From: Hyphomicrobiales bacterium
Lineage (GTDB): Bacteria; Pseudomonadota; Alphaproteobacteria; Rhizobiales; Methyloligellaceae
DNA: 40,339 nt
NCBI GenBank assembly: GCA_021775555.1
Contig: JAJFHP010000035.1
Location: 1 to 40,339, forward strand
Direction of reading: 5' to 3'
Shown in pieces: positions 25,243 to 34,028 of the stretch. Numbering within the stretch: position 1 is the first letter of the stretch; every line of letters begins with the position of its first letter. Position numbers and translations under genes: made by a program. The notes beneath the pieces were generated by a model. It ran no database searches. It was not told the origin of the DNA and saw nothing but the letters and a program-made list of their open reading frames with translations.

Positions 25243-26223
25243 ATGATACGGTTCGTTACAGGCCTTATATTTGCGGCGGCTCTTATGCTGTCCAGCACAT
25301 TTGCGGCGCCGCCCGCAACCGCGCAGGACACCATCAACTTTGGTGTTCAACCCGCGACAATGCCCATCTATATCGCTCGGGCAAAAGGGTTGCTTGACCC
25401 TATCGAGAAAAAGCACAATGTGAAAATCGTCTTCAGGAGCTTCTCTTATGGCGCCCCTGAAAATCAGGCGATGGCTGCGGGAGAATTACAGATTGCCTCA
25501 GCCGGCATGGGGCCAGCAATTGTCGCCTCGGCAAGACTGCCCGCCAAGCTGCTGGCGATCTCGATCCTGGAGCAGACAGCGATCCTCGTGCCGATGAGCT
25601 CAAGCATAAAATCCGTTGCCGAACTTAAGGGCAAGAAGATAGCCTACCCGGGCAAGGGGTCTCAGCAATACCCGCTGCTGGTCAAGGCGCTGGCTGATGC
25701 CGGACTTAAAGTGTCTGACGTTCAGCTGTTCAAGACCAAGGGCTCGGATGTACCGACTCTGCTTTCCAACAAGAGTGTTGACGCCGGCATCACCTGGGAC
25801 CCGCATGTTTCAAGCGCTTTGGCCGCGGGGCATTCGAAGGTTCTGATCAAAGCGGAGAAAATACTGCCCATTAAGGCAGGGCATTACATCGGCAACGGCG
25901 TCTATGCCCGCAATGACTTTATTGAAAAGCGTCCTGAGCTTGTTCAGGACCTGATCACTGCCATCGTCAAATCTATCGACCTCATCCTGGCAGACAAAGA
26001 CGCGGCGGTAAAAATGTGGTCCAAGGAGATCGGCTTCCCGGAGAAGGTCATCGACTTTGCGCTGACCGAAGGCATTTCAGTCTATAACCGTGATGTCGCG
26101 CCGGAAGCATCCACCATGAACGCCTACACTAAATTCCTGAAAGAAGCGGGTATTCTGAAAGCTGCTGACAACCCGAAATTCGACCCGAGCTTTGCCAAAA
26201 AAGCCTTGAAGATGGCTAACTAG
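25243..26223 (+). CDS. ABC transporter periplasmic substrate-binding protein (SsuA/NMT1 type)
   Basis: From ATG 25243, preceded by AGGGAGGA, the product is 326 residues. It has a signal peptide (MIRFVTGLIFAAALMLSSTF) with a likely cleavage after ATA near residue 27. The mature part follows the NMT1/SsuA class: INFGVQPATMPIYIARAKGL, FSYGAPENQAMAAGELQIAS, AELKGKKIAYPGKGSQQYPL and VDAGITWDPHVSSALAAGHS. Family members bind sulfonates, taurine, nitrate, pyrimidine precursors or other small organics, and the ligand cannot be read. The frame is open to 25198, but the first 15 codons lack a signal sequence. A stem-loop after the gene separates it from the permease. Confidence 0.94.
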   Translation: MIRFVTGLIFAAALMLSSTFAAPPATAQDTINFGVQPATMPIYIARAKGLLDPIEKKHNVKIVFRSFSYGAPENQAMAAGELQIASAGMGPAIVASARLPAKLLAISILEQTAILVPMSSSIKSVAELKGKKIAYPGKGSQQYPLLVKALADAGLKVSDVQLFKTKGSDVPTLLSNKSVDAGITWDPHVSSALAAGHSKVLIKAEKILPIKAGHYIGNGVYARNDFIEKRPELVQDLITAIVKSIDLILADKDAAVKMWSKEIGFPEKVIDFALTEGISVYNRDVAPEASTMNAYTKFLKEAGILKAADNPKFDPSFAKKALKMAN

Positions 26224-26249
26224 GTTTAAAGGATTGCATCATCAATACT

Positions 26250-26282
26250 CCGCGCCGTTCGTATCTTATATGGACGGCGCGG
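26250..26282 (+). promoter_or_regulatory. Intercistronic stem-loop after the substrate-binding-protein gene
   Basis: CCGCGCCGT (26250-26258) and ACGGCGCGG (26274-26282) form a perfect 9-bp stem around a 15-base AT-rich loop. No T-run follows. In ABC operons such stems often protect the upstream message so that more binding protein than permease is made; that role is inferred here. Confidence 0.65.
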
Positions 26283-26320
26283 CCCTTCATGCTGGGCATT
26301 GATCGAAGCGGAAATACAGT

Positions 26321-27073
26321 ATGACGCTAATCCGAGTGACACTCCCTTACCTCTACGCCTCCATAGCGATAATCGCAGTGTGGCAGGCGGTGGTCACGTT
26401 TACATCCGCTCATGTCGCCATTCTTCCCCCTCCGGCTCTGGCTGCCCAAACCTTCATTGAGCTGGTCGCGACTGGTGAAATTTTTATCCATATCCAAGCC
26501 AGCCTCAGCCGTGTAATCGCGGCCTGGGGATTATCGGCCCTGATTGCCGTACCGCTGGGTCTTGCCATGGGCCGGTGGCGGCGTTTCGAGAATATTGTTG
26601 ATCCTGTCGTTGAGCTGTTCCGCCCCATTTCTCCTCTGGCCTGGATTCCGCTGGCCATTTTGTGGTTCGGGATCAGTGAAACGGGAAAAATATTCATCAT
26701 CTTTGTTGCCACCTTTTTCCCGATCCTTCTGAACACGGTTTCAGGTGTGAAAGGCGTCGATAAGGTTCTCATTCGCGCCGGACAGGTGCTCGGGTGCGAA
26801 GATGAGTGGTCGCTGTTTCGCAAGGTTATTCTGCCCGCCTCGATGCCAACCATAATCGTCGGCTTCCGGATCGCTTTCGGTACCGGATGGGCTGCGATTA
26901 TCGCCGCTGAACTGGTCGCGGCGCAGTCCGGGCTTGGCTATCTGATCGCCGATGGCATGGAGATATTGCGCTCTGATCTGGTGATGGTCGGCATGGCCGT
27001 CATCGGCGTGCTGGGCGTCCTCATAGACTCTGTGTTCCGCGTTATCTCTAACCATTGTGACTGGGGCACCTGA
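26321..27073 (+). CDS. ABC transporter permease (SsuC/TauC type)
   Basis: The 250-residue protein has about six membrane helices and the BPD_transp_1 fold. It starts with TLPYLYASIAIIAVWQAVVT, has RPISPLAWIPLAILWFGISE in the centre, and an EAA-like cytoplasmic loop (RAGQVLGCEDEWSLFRKVIL followed by PASMPTIIVGFRIAFGTGWA) that would dock the ATPase. It forms the channel of the importer. Its stop codon overlaps the ATPase start by one base (TGATG), a coupled arrangement. A 97-base gap with a stem-loop separates it from the binding protein. Confidence 0.95.
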   Translation: MTLIRVTLPYLYASIAIIAVWQAVVTFTSAHVAILPPPALAAQTFIELVATGEIFIHIQASLSRVIAAWGLSALIAVPLGLAMGRWRRFENIVDPVVELFRPISPLAWIPLAILWFGISETGKIFIIFVATFFPILLNTVSGVKGVDKVLIRAGQVLGCEDEWSLFRKVILPASMPTIIVGFRIAFGTGWAAIIAAELVAAQSGLGYLIADGMEILRSDLVMVGMAVIGVLGVLIDSVFRVISNHCDWGT

Positions 27074-27885
27074 TGGATGAAGCTCCGCAAACTAAAGCGA
27101 TTTCAATCGAGCAGCTGGCCATGACTTTCGAGAGTATCGAGGGTGAGAAGGTAGAGGCGCTCCATCCGGTTGATCTGGAAATTTCCGCCGGGCAATTCGT
27201 AGCCCTAGTCGGCCCATCGGGATGTGGAAAAAGCACTATCCTGAATATACTCGCAGGTTTCCTTACACCCACGCAGGGGCAGGCACTGGTCGGCGGTGAG
27301 CCGATTAAAAAACCATCGATTGACCGCGGCGTAGTGTTCCAGGACTACGCGCTCTTCCCCTGGCTCAACATCATCGACAATGTTGCCTTTGGCCTTGAGC
27401 GGATGGGGGTTGGCAAGAAGGAGCGGCTTGAGATTGCCGCTGAATATCTTGGCACCGTGGGCCTTCAGGATTTCGCACGCAAGAAACCTTCCGAGCTGTC
27501 CGGCGGCATGAAACAGCGCGCGGCGATTGCCCGCGTATTTGCCACCGACCCGTCGATCATACTGATGGATGAACCTTTCGGCGCGCTCGACGCCCTGACC
27601 CGCCGCTTGTTGCAGCACCAGCTATTGGAGATTTGGCAGAAGCATAAAAAGACAATTATCTTCGTCACCCATAGCGTGCAGGAAGCGGTCTATCTTGCTG
27701 ACCGCGTGTTGGTCATGACGGCGCGGCCGGGTCAGATAAAACTGGATAATCCAATTGATCTGCCTTACCCGCGTGAATTCACCACCAAAGCTTTTCGCGA
27801 CCACGAAAAGCTCATTTACGATGTACTCGATAAAGAGCTGGCGAAGACCTTTGATCTGGAATCCAAAGGCCGTCACGTTGAGTAG
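27073..27885 (+). CDS. ABC transporter ATP-binding protein (SsuB/TauB type)
   Basis: The 270-residue protein carries all ABC motifs: Walker A GPSGCGKST (residues 47-55), Q-loop VFQDYALFPWL, signature LSGGMKQR, Walker B ILMDEPFGALDALTRRLL and switch His in IIFVTHSVQEAVYLADRVLV. It powers import by the permease encoded just upstream. The last eight bases overlap the likely TTG start of the amidase gene, so the two are probably coupled. Confidence 0.96.
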   Translation: MDEAPQTKAISIEQLAMTFESIEGEKVEALHPVDLEISAGQFVALVGPSGCGKSTILNILAGFLTPTQGQALVGGEPIKKPSIDRGVVFQDYALFPWLNIIDNVAFGLERMGVGKKERLEIAAEYLGTVGLQDFARKKPSELSGGMKQRAAIARVFATDPSIILMDEPFGALDALTRRLLQHQLLEIWQKHKKTIIFVTHSVQEAVYLADRVLVMTARPGQIKLDNPIDLPYPREFTTKAFRDHEKLIYDVLDKELAKTFDLESKGRHVE

Positions 27886-29167
27886 CGCAACCACGAAAAT
27901 AACACCTGTACCGCCGCTTTCCAGCGGCGGGGAGCAATCCGCCGAAGAGACGGTGCGCGAGAGCATTCACCGCATTGAGGAACGGGAGCCGGAGATCCGT
28001 GCATTCGTTCAATTCGATCCTGAAGGCGCACTTGCCCAGGCCCGTGCGCTTGATGCCCTGAGACCTGAGGAACGCGGTCCACTGCATGGGATGCCCGTCG
28101 CCATCAAGGAAGTTTTCGACGTCAAGAGGCTGAAATGCGCGTGGGGGACACCAATCCATGCCAACCGCGTGCCGGAGACCGATGCAGCTGTCGTCGCCAC
28201 CCTGCGAGAGGCAGGAGCTGTTATCATGGGTACGGCGGTTTCCACCGAATATGCTCTCGCCACAGTCGGTCCAACACGCAATCCATGGGACTCTTCCCGG
28301 ACCCCCGGTGCCTCCTCAAGCGGCCCTGCCGCGGCAGTTGGCGCCGGGATGGTTCCGGTGGCGATGGGGTCCCAAACCATCGGCTCGATCATACGGCCTG
28401 CAGCCTATTGCGGTATTTTCGGATTCAAACCCAGCTGGGGCACTATCGACAATGGTGGGTCCATGCCATTGTCCCCAGCACTTGATCATGTGGGTATTCT
28501 TTCTGCTGATCTCGGGAATTTATGCAATATCTATTCTGTCTTGCGGCGAACTCCCGGGACCGCATCCACCGGCAAAAACAAAGACCATGATTTCGTAAAA
28601 GTACATGTGCTGACAGAGATCGGTGAAGAAGTATTGTCACCGACAGCTGTTGCCGCCATTGACACCGCCGCCGATATTTTCATCTCACAAGGGTACCAGG
28701 TTCCGCGCCTGACGTTGGCAGCAGAATTTTCAAACGCTGATGCTATTCTGAAAAAAATATTGTGTCACGACATAGCCCGTCATCATGGTGACGACCGCGA
28801 CCGGGCTGGCGACCATATGAGTGAACGAGTCCGTACAATGATTGATCGGGGGCGCAAGATTAGCGGAGACGAGTACCGGCAAGCGCTCGAAGAAGTGTCC
28901 GTATTGGCAGCACATCTTGAAGAAATGATTGGCCATGACGGTGTGGTCCTGACGGGCTCAACAATTGACGTTGCTCCCCCACTCACACAAGGGACGGGTT
29001 CCCGTGCGCCTCAACTGCTTTGGACACTTTTAGGCATGCCCGCAATCACAGTCCCCCGCGGCATGTCAGATGGCCTACCCATTGGCGTTCAACTGGCTGG
29101 TGCGCGGGGAAATGACGATCTGGTACTTTTAGCGGCTGAGCGGCTTGGCAAAAACCGACCCTCATAG
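27878..29167 (+). CDS. Amidase-signature family hydrolase
   Basis: The 429-residue protein has the amidase signature. Lys77 is in GMPVAIKEVFDV, Ser146 lies in the PGASSSGPAAAVGAG loop, and Ser170 is in GSQTIGSIIRPAAYCGIFGF, giving the Ser-cisSer-Lys triad with the spacing of GatA-type amidases (24 residues between the serines). The canonical SSGGS loop reads SSSGP here. The enzyme should hydrolyse a C-N amide bond in the cytoplasm; GatA itself is unlikely without gatB/gatC and given its position. I chose TTG 27878, which overlaps the ATPase stop by 8 bases. The frame is open further upstream within the ATPase gene, but no better start exists. Its place after the importer suggests it acts on the imported compound. 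Confidence 0.9.
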   Translation: MSSATTKITPVPPLSSGGEQSAEETVRESIHRIEEREPEIRAFVQFDPEGALAQARALDALRPEERGPLHGMPVAIKEVFDVKRLKCAWGTPIHANRVPETDAAVVATLREAGAVIMGTAVSTEYALATVGPTRNPWDSSRTPGASSSGPAAAVGAGMVPVAMGSQTIGSIIRPAAYCGIFGFKPSWGTIDNGGSMPLSPALDHVGILSADLGNLCNIYSVLRRTPGTASTGKNKDHDFVKVHVLTEIGEEVLSPTAVAAIDTAADIFISQGYQVPRLTLAAEFSNADAILKKILCHDIARHHGDDRDRAGDHMSERVRTMIDRGRKISGDEYRQALEEVSVLAAHLEEMIGHDGVVLTGSTIDVAPPLTQGTGSRAPQLLWTLLGMPAITVPRGMSDGLPIGVQLAGARGNDDLVLLAAERLGKNRPS

Positions 29168-29283
29168 GGCTAGCCCAACATCGGAACTCTTCTACCCTTT
29201 CAGGATATGCGGTAGTGTCGTGCACTCACAGAGAGTCAGTTCAGCAAACGGCATTAACAGCAGTGGGGATAGCCATCAAGCCA

Positions 29284-29652
29284 ATGGAATTTTTCAACTC
29301 ATCCGACTTCAAAAACCTTTCCAACCCGGGAGTTATTTCTGAGCAACTCCTGTCCCCGCACAATTCAGCTTCGGTCAGAATGACCATCACAAGGGTGACC
29401 GTGGAGCCCGGCGCATCCCAGCCGCGTCACACTCATGACACTTCTGAGCAGGTCTGGATTGCGATGCAGGGTTCAGGCGAGCTTCTGTTGGCCAATAACG
29501 ACACGAAAACAATCACCGCGGGACAGGTGGCGCGCTTTGAAGAGGGGGACCTGCACGGTTTTGAAAATACAGGTAAAGAACCTTTCGTCTATCTCTCCGT
29601 AACTGCTCCGCCCATCAATTTTGAATATGCTTATCAATCGAAAAGCGGGTGA
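29284..29652 (+). CDS. Single-domain cupin protein, probable member of the amidase cluster
   Basis: From ATG 29284 the product is 122 residues with one cupin barrel. Motif 1 is PGASQPRHTHDTSEQVWIAM (His-x-His ... Glu-like ligands) and motif 2 is AGQVARFEEGDLHGFENTG, with the second-motif His in LHGFEN. Metal ligands are present, so an enzymatic or metabolite-sensing role is possible. The frame opens at 29215, but those residues are not cupin-like. It follows the amidase by 116 bases on the same strand and converges on folD. Membership in the operon is likely but not proven. Confidence 0.88.
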   Translation: MEFFNSSDFKNLSNPGVISEQLLSPHNSASVRMTITRVTVEPGASQPRHTHDTSEQVWIAMQGSGELLLANNDTKTITAGQVARFEEGDLHGFENTGKEPFVYLSVTAPPINFEYAYQSKSG

Positions 29653-29710
29653 CACTTTCAGTTTCCCGGTACCGACTTCAAACAATGAAGCCGGGCACGT
29701 GTTGATGAAC

Positions 29711-30592
29711 TCAGTCCTGGTCCATGCCCTCAATGGCGCGGGCCGCACGCAGTGTATTGCGCAACAGGCAGGCGATGGTCATGGGGCCGACACCGCCAGG
29801 CACCGGGGTGATCGAACCCGCAACTTTCACAGCCTCAGAAAAATCCACATCGCCGACGAGTTTTGATTTCCCGCCCTGGCCTTCAACGCGGTTGATGCCC
29901 ACGTCTATCACGCAGGCGCCGGGTTTGATCCAGTCTCCCTTGACCATTTCCGCCCGGCCAACTGCGGCAATCAAAATATCGCCTTGCGATGTGACCGCAG
30001 GCAAATCGCGAGTGCGTGAGTGGCAGATCGTGACGGTGCAATGTTCCTGAAGCAATAGCTGCGCCACCGGCTTACCGACAATGTTGGAGCGACCCACCAC
30101 GACCGCGTGGGCACCGGCGAGGTCTCCCAGGGCTTCCTTCGCCAGCATAACGCAGCCAACCGGCGTGCAGGCCACAAGCGCGGGCTGGCCTATCATGAGC
30201 CTTCCCGCATTGATGGCATGGAAACCGTCCACATCCTTCGCCGGGTCAATGGCCTGGATGATGGCGTCAGCGTCAATCTGGTCCGGTAGGGGAAGCTGCA
30301 CCAGGATGCCATGGACGCTTGCATCGGTATTTAGAGTCTCGACGAGCGCCAGGACGTCACTTTGCGATGTGTCTGCTGAAAGCTTGTGTTCAAACGACGC
30401 CATGCCTGCGGCGAGTGTCTGCTTCGCTTTGTTGCGTACATAGACGCTGCTTGCTGGATCCTCGCCAACGAGCACCACCGCGAGACCCGCTGTAATCCCA
30501 CGGCGCTCTTTCAGCTCGGCAACACCCTCTGCGACCTGCGCGCGAAGTGCGCGCGCCACGGCCTTGCCGTCAATTATCTCTGCGTCCCCCAT
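29711..30592 (-). CDS. folD: Methylenetetrahydrofolate dehydrogenase/methenyltetrahydrofolate cyclohydrolase
   Basis: The 293-residue protein has the FolD signature: [32 protein letters not shown] (with the catalytic Lys region), [20 protein letters not shown] and [13 protein letters not shown], then the NADP-binding [20 protein letters not shown] and [18 protein letters not shown]. It interconverts methylene-, methenyl- and formyl-tetrahydrofolate for purine and formyl-methionine synthesis. It is the last gene of a yggT-yggU-folD minus-strand run, 16 bases after yggU. Confidence 0.98.
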   Translation of the reverse strand: MGDAEIIDGKAVARALRAQVAEGVAELKERRGITAGLAVVLVGEDPASSVYVRNKAKQTLAAGMASFEHKLSADTSQSDVLALVETLNTDASVHGILVQLPLPDQIDADAIIQAIDPAKDVDGFHAINAGRLMIGQPALVACTPVGCVMLAKEALGDLAGAHAVVVGRSNIVGKPVAQLLLQEHCTVTICHSRTRDLPAVTSQGDILIAAVGRAEMVKGDWIKPGACVIDVGINRVEGQGGKSKLVGDVDFSEAVKVAGSITPVPGGVGPMTIACLLRNTLRAARAIEGMDQD

Positions 30593-30608
30593 TACGTCCC
30601 CATCTTAT

Positions 30609-30938
30609 TTACGCCAGTTCGGCAAGGCGAATTTCAACCAGGTTTACAAGCTCATTCACGTCACCTTGCACGGCAACTGATTTTAATCTGGATTTTCCAC
30701 CCGATGCGAGGTCTACCAGGGAGGCAGGAACGCCGAGCCATTTGGCGATGAGTTTTTCAAGCGCCACATTGGCCTTGCCCTTGTCGGCCAGCGCGCGAAC
30801 GCGCGCCTTTATCACGGCCTTACCGTCAAGAGTATCAACTCCGGAAATTTCATCACTCGATGATTGGGGCGTGAGCCGAACAGCCAGAACAACACCGCCT
30901 TCTGAGCGGCGGCAAACATGTTTGGCATTCAACAGCAC
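30609..30938 (-). CDS. yggU: DUF167/YggU family protein
   Basis: The 109-residue protein matches the DUF167 fold: VVLAVRLTPQSSSDEISGVD, KARVRALADKGKANVALEKL and LVDLASGGKSRLKSVAVQGD. The start is a GTG at 30938, 8 bases after the yggT stop, with AGGA between them. The family function is unknown; it is conserved beside yggT in many proteobacteria, as seen here. Confidence 0.92.
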   Translation of the reverse strand: MLLNAKHVCRRSEGGVVLAVRLTPQSSSDEISGVDTLDGKAVIKARVRALADKGKANVALEKLIAKWLGVPASLVDLASGGKSRLKSVAVQGDVNELVNLVEIRLAELA

Positions 30939-30946
30939 ACCAGATC

Positions 30947-31240
30947 CTAGACGAACATTGGGGCTAGCCAGCCGATCAGAACGACATTCTTGAGGAAAAT
31001 AAGACCGAGAATCAGGATGATTGGCGAAATGTCGATCCCGCCAAGATCAGGGACAATTTGCCTGATTGGTCTGAGTGCTGGCTCCGTAAGTTTATGCAGC
31101 CCATCCGCCAGCATATATACAAAGCGATTTTGGGTGTTCAGCACATTGAAAGCAATAAGCCAGCTCAGCACGGCGCTGGCGATGATGACCCAGATATAAA
31201 GGTCAATGACCATAATGATGAATTGGATCAAGGGAATCAT
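30947..31240 (-). CDS. yggT: YggT family membrane protein
   Basis: From ATG 31240 the product is 97 residues with two hydrophobic helices: MIPLIQFIIMVIDLYIWVII at the start and SPIILILGLIFLKNVVLIGW at the end. Between them is the diagnostic LTEPALRPIRQIVPDLGGID. The role is poorly defined; the family has been linked to osmotic or cell-division phenotypes. The frame is open to 31381, but the upstream residues are not conserved. GCGGAAA precedes the ATG. Confidence 0.93.
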   Translation of the reverse strand: MIPLIQFIIMVIDLYIWVIIASAVLSWLIAFNVLNTQNRFVYMLADGLHKLTEPALRPIRQIVPDLGGIDISPIILILGLIFLKNVVLIGWLAPMFV

Positions 31241-31409
31241 TTTTCCGCCAGCCTTCTTGCTTGTTCCACGACGGCCATGGTGTAGCTGTCCTGCGGCGCG
31301 CCTGCAAGACCCGGATGCAATTCCTGGGTTTTTTGGCTCAGCCCTATTGGCGCATTCTTGACACGCATGCGGGCCCCACACTAAATGAAAAGCATATGCA
31401 AGTAGCCTT

Positions 31410-31485
31410 GGGGCCGTAGCTCAGTTGGGAGAGCGCCACGTTCGCAACGTGGAGGTCGGCGGTTCGATCCCGCTCGGCTCCACCA
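31410..31485 (+). tRNA. tRNA-Ala, anticodon CGC
   Basis: The 76-base gene folds into a full cloverleaf with an encoded CCA end. The anticodon stem CCACG/CGTGG closes the loop TTCGCAA, giving anticodon CGC for GCG codons. The acceptor stem GGGGCCG/CGGCTCC has a G3-U70 pair, the alanine identity element. The T-arm reads GGTTCGATCCC in its loop region. It stands alone between yggT and the GGDEF/EAL gene. Confidence 0.97.
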
Positions 31486-31670
31486 AGTTTTGGCTGCTGA
31501 ATGGAAAATCATGAAATACAACTTTTGATGCATGGTTTGCAATCCAAGGTGCTTGAGCTGTGTCATTCCCGTCCCATATCCAGACAGGTGTATAGCGGCC
31601 ATTAACCACAACCGCCGGTTGGTGTTAATGTTAATGGTTCAATCTCTGATAGCACCTAGCATTCCCCAGA

Positions 31671-34016
31671 ATGGATGGGGGATATCCAGTGTCATTAGCA
31701 TTCGAAAAGCGAGATCTTAGGGGCATAGCCCTGATATGCCTGCTAGGAGGCGTGCTGGTGTACGGCGTGTATCTCCTGATGGGCCAGGCGGTCTACAGGC
31801 AGCAATTGGCTGAGGCCGAAAGAGCATCACAACAGTGGGCCCGGTTTTTTGGTGACAATGTGACCGATCTGGAAGCTATAGCCGGAGGCGCCAAACCAAG
31901 TCCGGACAGTTACCTTCTCATGAACGTAGCTCGTCAGTTCGGCAATGTCTTCCGCTACAAGATCTTCAGCCCGGATGGCACTCTGCGGCTTATCTCCGAC
32001 AAACTGAATGTTGTGAACTCTGACGCCTCCAGTCTGGCAAAGCACAATGAGAAGGCAGCCAACACGATCAAGACCAGCAAGTCATTCACGACGGTCAAGC
32101 ACTCAAAATCAGCTGACAGACCCGAGATGTATACCGAGACATATCTCCCGATTATCAGGAACGGCAAAACAATCGCCGTGGTGGAAGTCTATGTAGACCA
32201 AGGCGCCGAGCACGCCGCATTTATGGAAAATTTGCTGATCGCCCTGCTGGCCCCGTTGCTGATCGTCGCGCTGGCTTTTGGTGGTCCGGCAACTGCATTT
32301 TATGTGCGAACCCGGCAGAAAGAGGCCACGGATGTAGAACTTGCCGAACAGAACCGGGTTCTGAACACAATCATGAAGAACACCGATCAGGGCTTCTGCC
32401 TGTTCGATAGCAAGCAGCGGCTTGTGTCTAGCAACGATCAGTTTTGCCGTATTTATGGCATGTCTCCAAATTGCATTGCACCGGGTATGACATTTCGTGA
32501 AATACTGGAGGTGAGAGTAAAAAACGGGGTTTACGAAGGTGATGATCCTGCAACTTACATAAACTCACGTTTGAAGCTGGGCGATGAAAACAAGAGAACA
32601 CATAACCTTCAGGTATTACATGACGGGCGAACCATATCTTTAAATCACAAACCTCTTTCCGATGGAGGCTGGCTGGCCACACACGAGGACATTACCGAAC
32701 TCCAGCGCGTACAGCAGGAAGCTGCACATCTCGCCCACTATGATCAGATAACAAATCTACCCAACCGCACACTCTTCCAGGAGAGGGTTGAAGAACACAC
32801 CCAGAAAGAGCAATTTGCTGTCCTCTGCGTCGATCTTGATAATTTCAAATCTGTCAACGACACACTGGGTCATGGGGTGGGGGATAAGCTTCTGAAAGCA
32901 GTCGCCGAGAGGCTGGTGGAGACCGTCGAGGAAAGAGATATCGTCTCACGGCTGGGCAATGATGAATTCGCGATCATCCAGGCCTCTCCTCGCCAACCGG
33001 AAGATGCAACGCAGCTGGCCGACCGCATCTGTGAGGCCATCAAAAAACCGTTTGAACTCGATGGCTATGAAGTGAACACCGATGTCAGTGTGGGCATAAC
33101 AATAGCTCCGGCAGACGGCACAACCGCGAATGAGCTTATTCGTAACGGGGATATAGCTCTTAACCGTTCGCGGGTTGATGGTCGCGGCAAGTACCGCTTC
33201 TTCGAGGCAGAAATGGACCTTCGCATGAAGGAGCGGCGGCAACTTGAGATCGATCTGCGAAGTGCACTCAGTGAAAATGAGTTCGAACTCTACTATCAAC
33301 CGCTTATCAATACAAAATCAGAGGAGGTTTGTGGCTTCGAGGCTCTACTGCGCTGGAACCATCCCGGGCGTGGACAGGTGCCGCCGGATGATTTCATTCC
33401 GATTGCAGAGGAAACCGGTCTGATTGTTCAGATAGGTGAATGGGTCATTCGCCAAGCCTGCCATACGGTTTCACTTTGGCCAGAAAATATAAAAATTGCA
33501 GTGAACCTTTCCACGGTTCAATTCAAAAGTGACAAACTCGTTCCTACAGTCATGAATGCTCTATCTAGCAACAATCTGTCTCCTGACCGGCTTGAGTTGG
33601 AGATCACGGAATCCATATTCCTAGAGGACAGTGAAAACACGCTGCAAACACTGCTTATGCTCCGCTCTCTCGGCGTACGCATAGCAATGGATGATTTTGG
33701 CACCGGATATTCATCACTGGGCTATCTGCGCTCATTCCCGTTTGACAAGATCAAACTGGACCGCTGCTTCATCAATGATCTGGGCAAGGATGATGGCTCC
33801 AAGTCGATCATCCGTGCGGTCGCCTCAATGGGTGAAAGCCTGAATATGACAACCACCGCGGAAGGCGTTGAAACACAGGAGCAGCTCGATTGGGTGAGGT
33901 CAGAAGGCTACAAGGAAGTACAGGGTTATTTTTACAGCCCGCCCCGGCCGCTCAGCGAAATTAACGAACGCTATTTCCCCGAAGAGGATAAGGACGGACT
34001 CATTGAGGTCGCCTAG
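31671..34016 (+). CDS. Membrane PAS-GGDEF-EAL cyclic-di-GMP protein, likely phosphodiesterase
   Basis: The 781-residue protein begins with a membrane helix (about 17-38), a periplasmic sensor region (39-186), a second helix (187-211) and a PAS domain (about 230-345). The GGDEF domain (about 356-515) has the degenerate site RLGNDEF (Asn430 in place of Gly) and no RxxD inhibitory site. The EAL domain (about 525-768) keeps its catalytic residues: Glu557 in FEALLRW, Asn612, Glu647 in LEITES, Asp674-Asp675 in MDDFGTGYSSLGYL, Lys695 and Glu731 in TAEGVET. It probably degrades cyclic-di-GMP, with GGDEF regulatory or weakly active. A GTG at 31689 after GGGGGA is an alternative start. TTAAC-type sites lie upstream at 31602-31635. 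Confidence 0.94.
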   Translation: MDGGYPVSLAFEKRDLRGIALICLLGGVLVYGVYLLMGQAVYRQQLAEAERASQQWARFFGDNVTDLEAIAGGAKPSPDSYLLMNVARQFGNVFRYKIFSPDGTLRLISDKLNVVNSDASSLAKHNEKAANTIKTSKSFTTVKHSKSADRPEMYTETYLPIIRNGKTIAVVEVYVDQGAEHAAFMENLLIALLAPLLIVALAFGGPATAFYVRTRQKEATDVELAEQNRVLNTIMKNTDQGFCLFDSKQRLVSSNDQFCRIYGMSPNCIAPGMTFREILEVRVKNGVYEGDDPATYINSRLKLGDENKRTHNLQVLHDGRTISLNHKPLSDGGWLATHEDITELQRVQQEAAHLAHYDQITNLPNRTLFQERVEEHTQKEQFAVLCVDLDNFKSVNDTLGHGVGDKLLKAVAERLVETVEERDIVSRLGNDEFAIIQASPRQPEDATQLADRICEAIKKPFELDGYEVNTDVSVGITIAPADGTTANELIRNGDIALNRSRVDGRGKYRFFEAEMDLRMKERRQLEIDLRSALSENEFELYYQPLINTKSEEVCGFEALLRWNHPGRGQVPPDDFIPIAEETGLIVQIGEWVIRQACHTVSLWPENIKIAVNLSTVQFKSDKLVPTVMNALSSNNLSPDRLELEITESIFLEDSENTLQTLLMLRSLGVRIAMDDFGTGYSSLGYLRSFPFDKIKLDRCFINDLGKDDGSKSIIRAVASMGESLNMTTTAEGVETQEQLDWVRSEGYKEVQGYFYSPPRPLSEINERYFPEEDKDGLIEVA

Positions 34017-34028
34017 AACATATTCTAG
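34013..34028. terminator. Short palindrome containing both stop codons of convergent genes
   Basis: CTAGAA and TTCTAG form a perfect 6-bp inverted repeat around CATA. The TAG stops of the GGDEF/EAL gene and of the DUF4442 gene lie within its arms. The short stem may aid termination from either side but is weak. Confidence 0.35.

Noticed and set aside
31410-31670. tRNA-Ala as an integration site of a genomic island
   Set aside because: No integrase, no direct repeat of the tRNA 3' end seen downstream, and the following genes look native.
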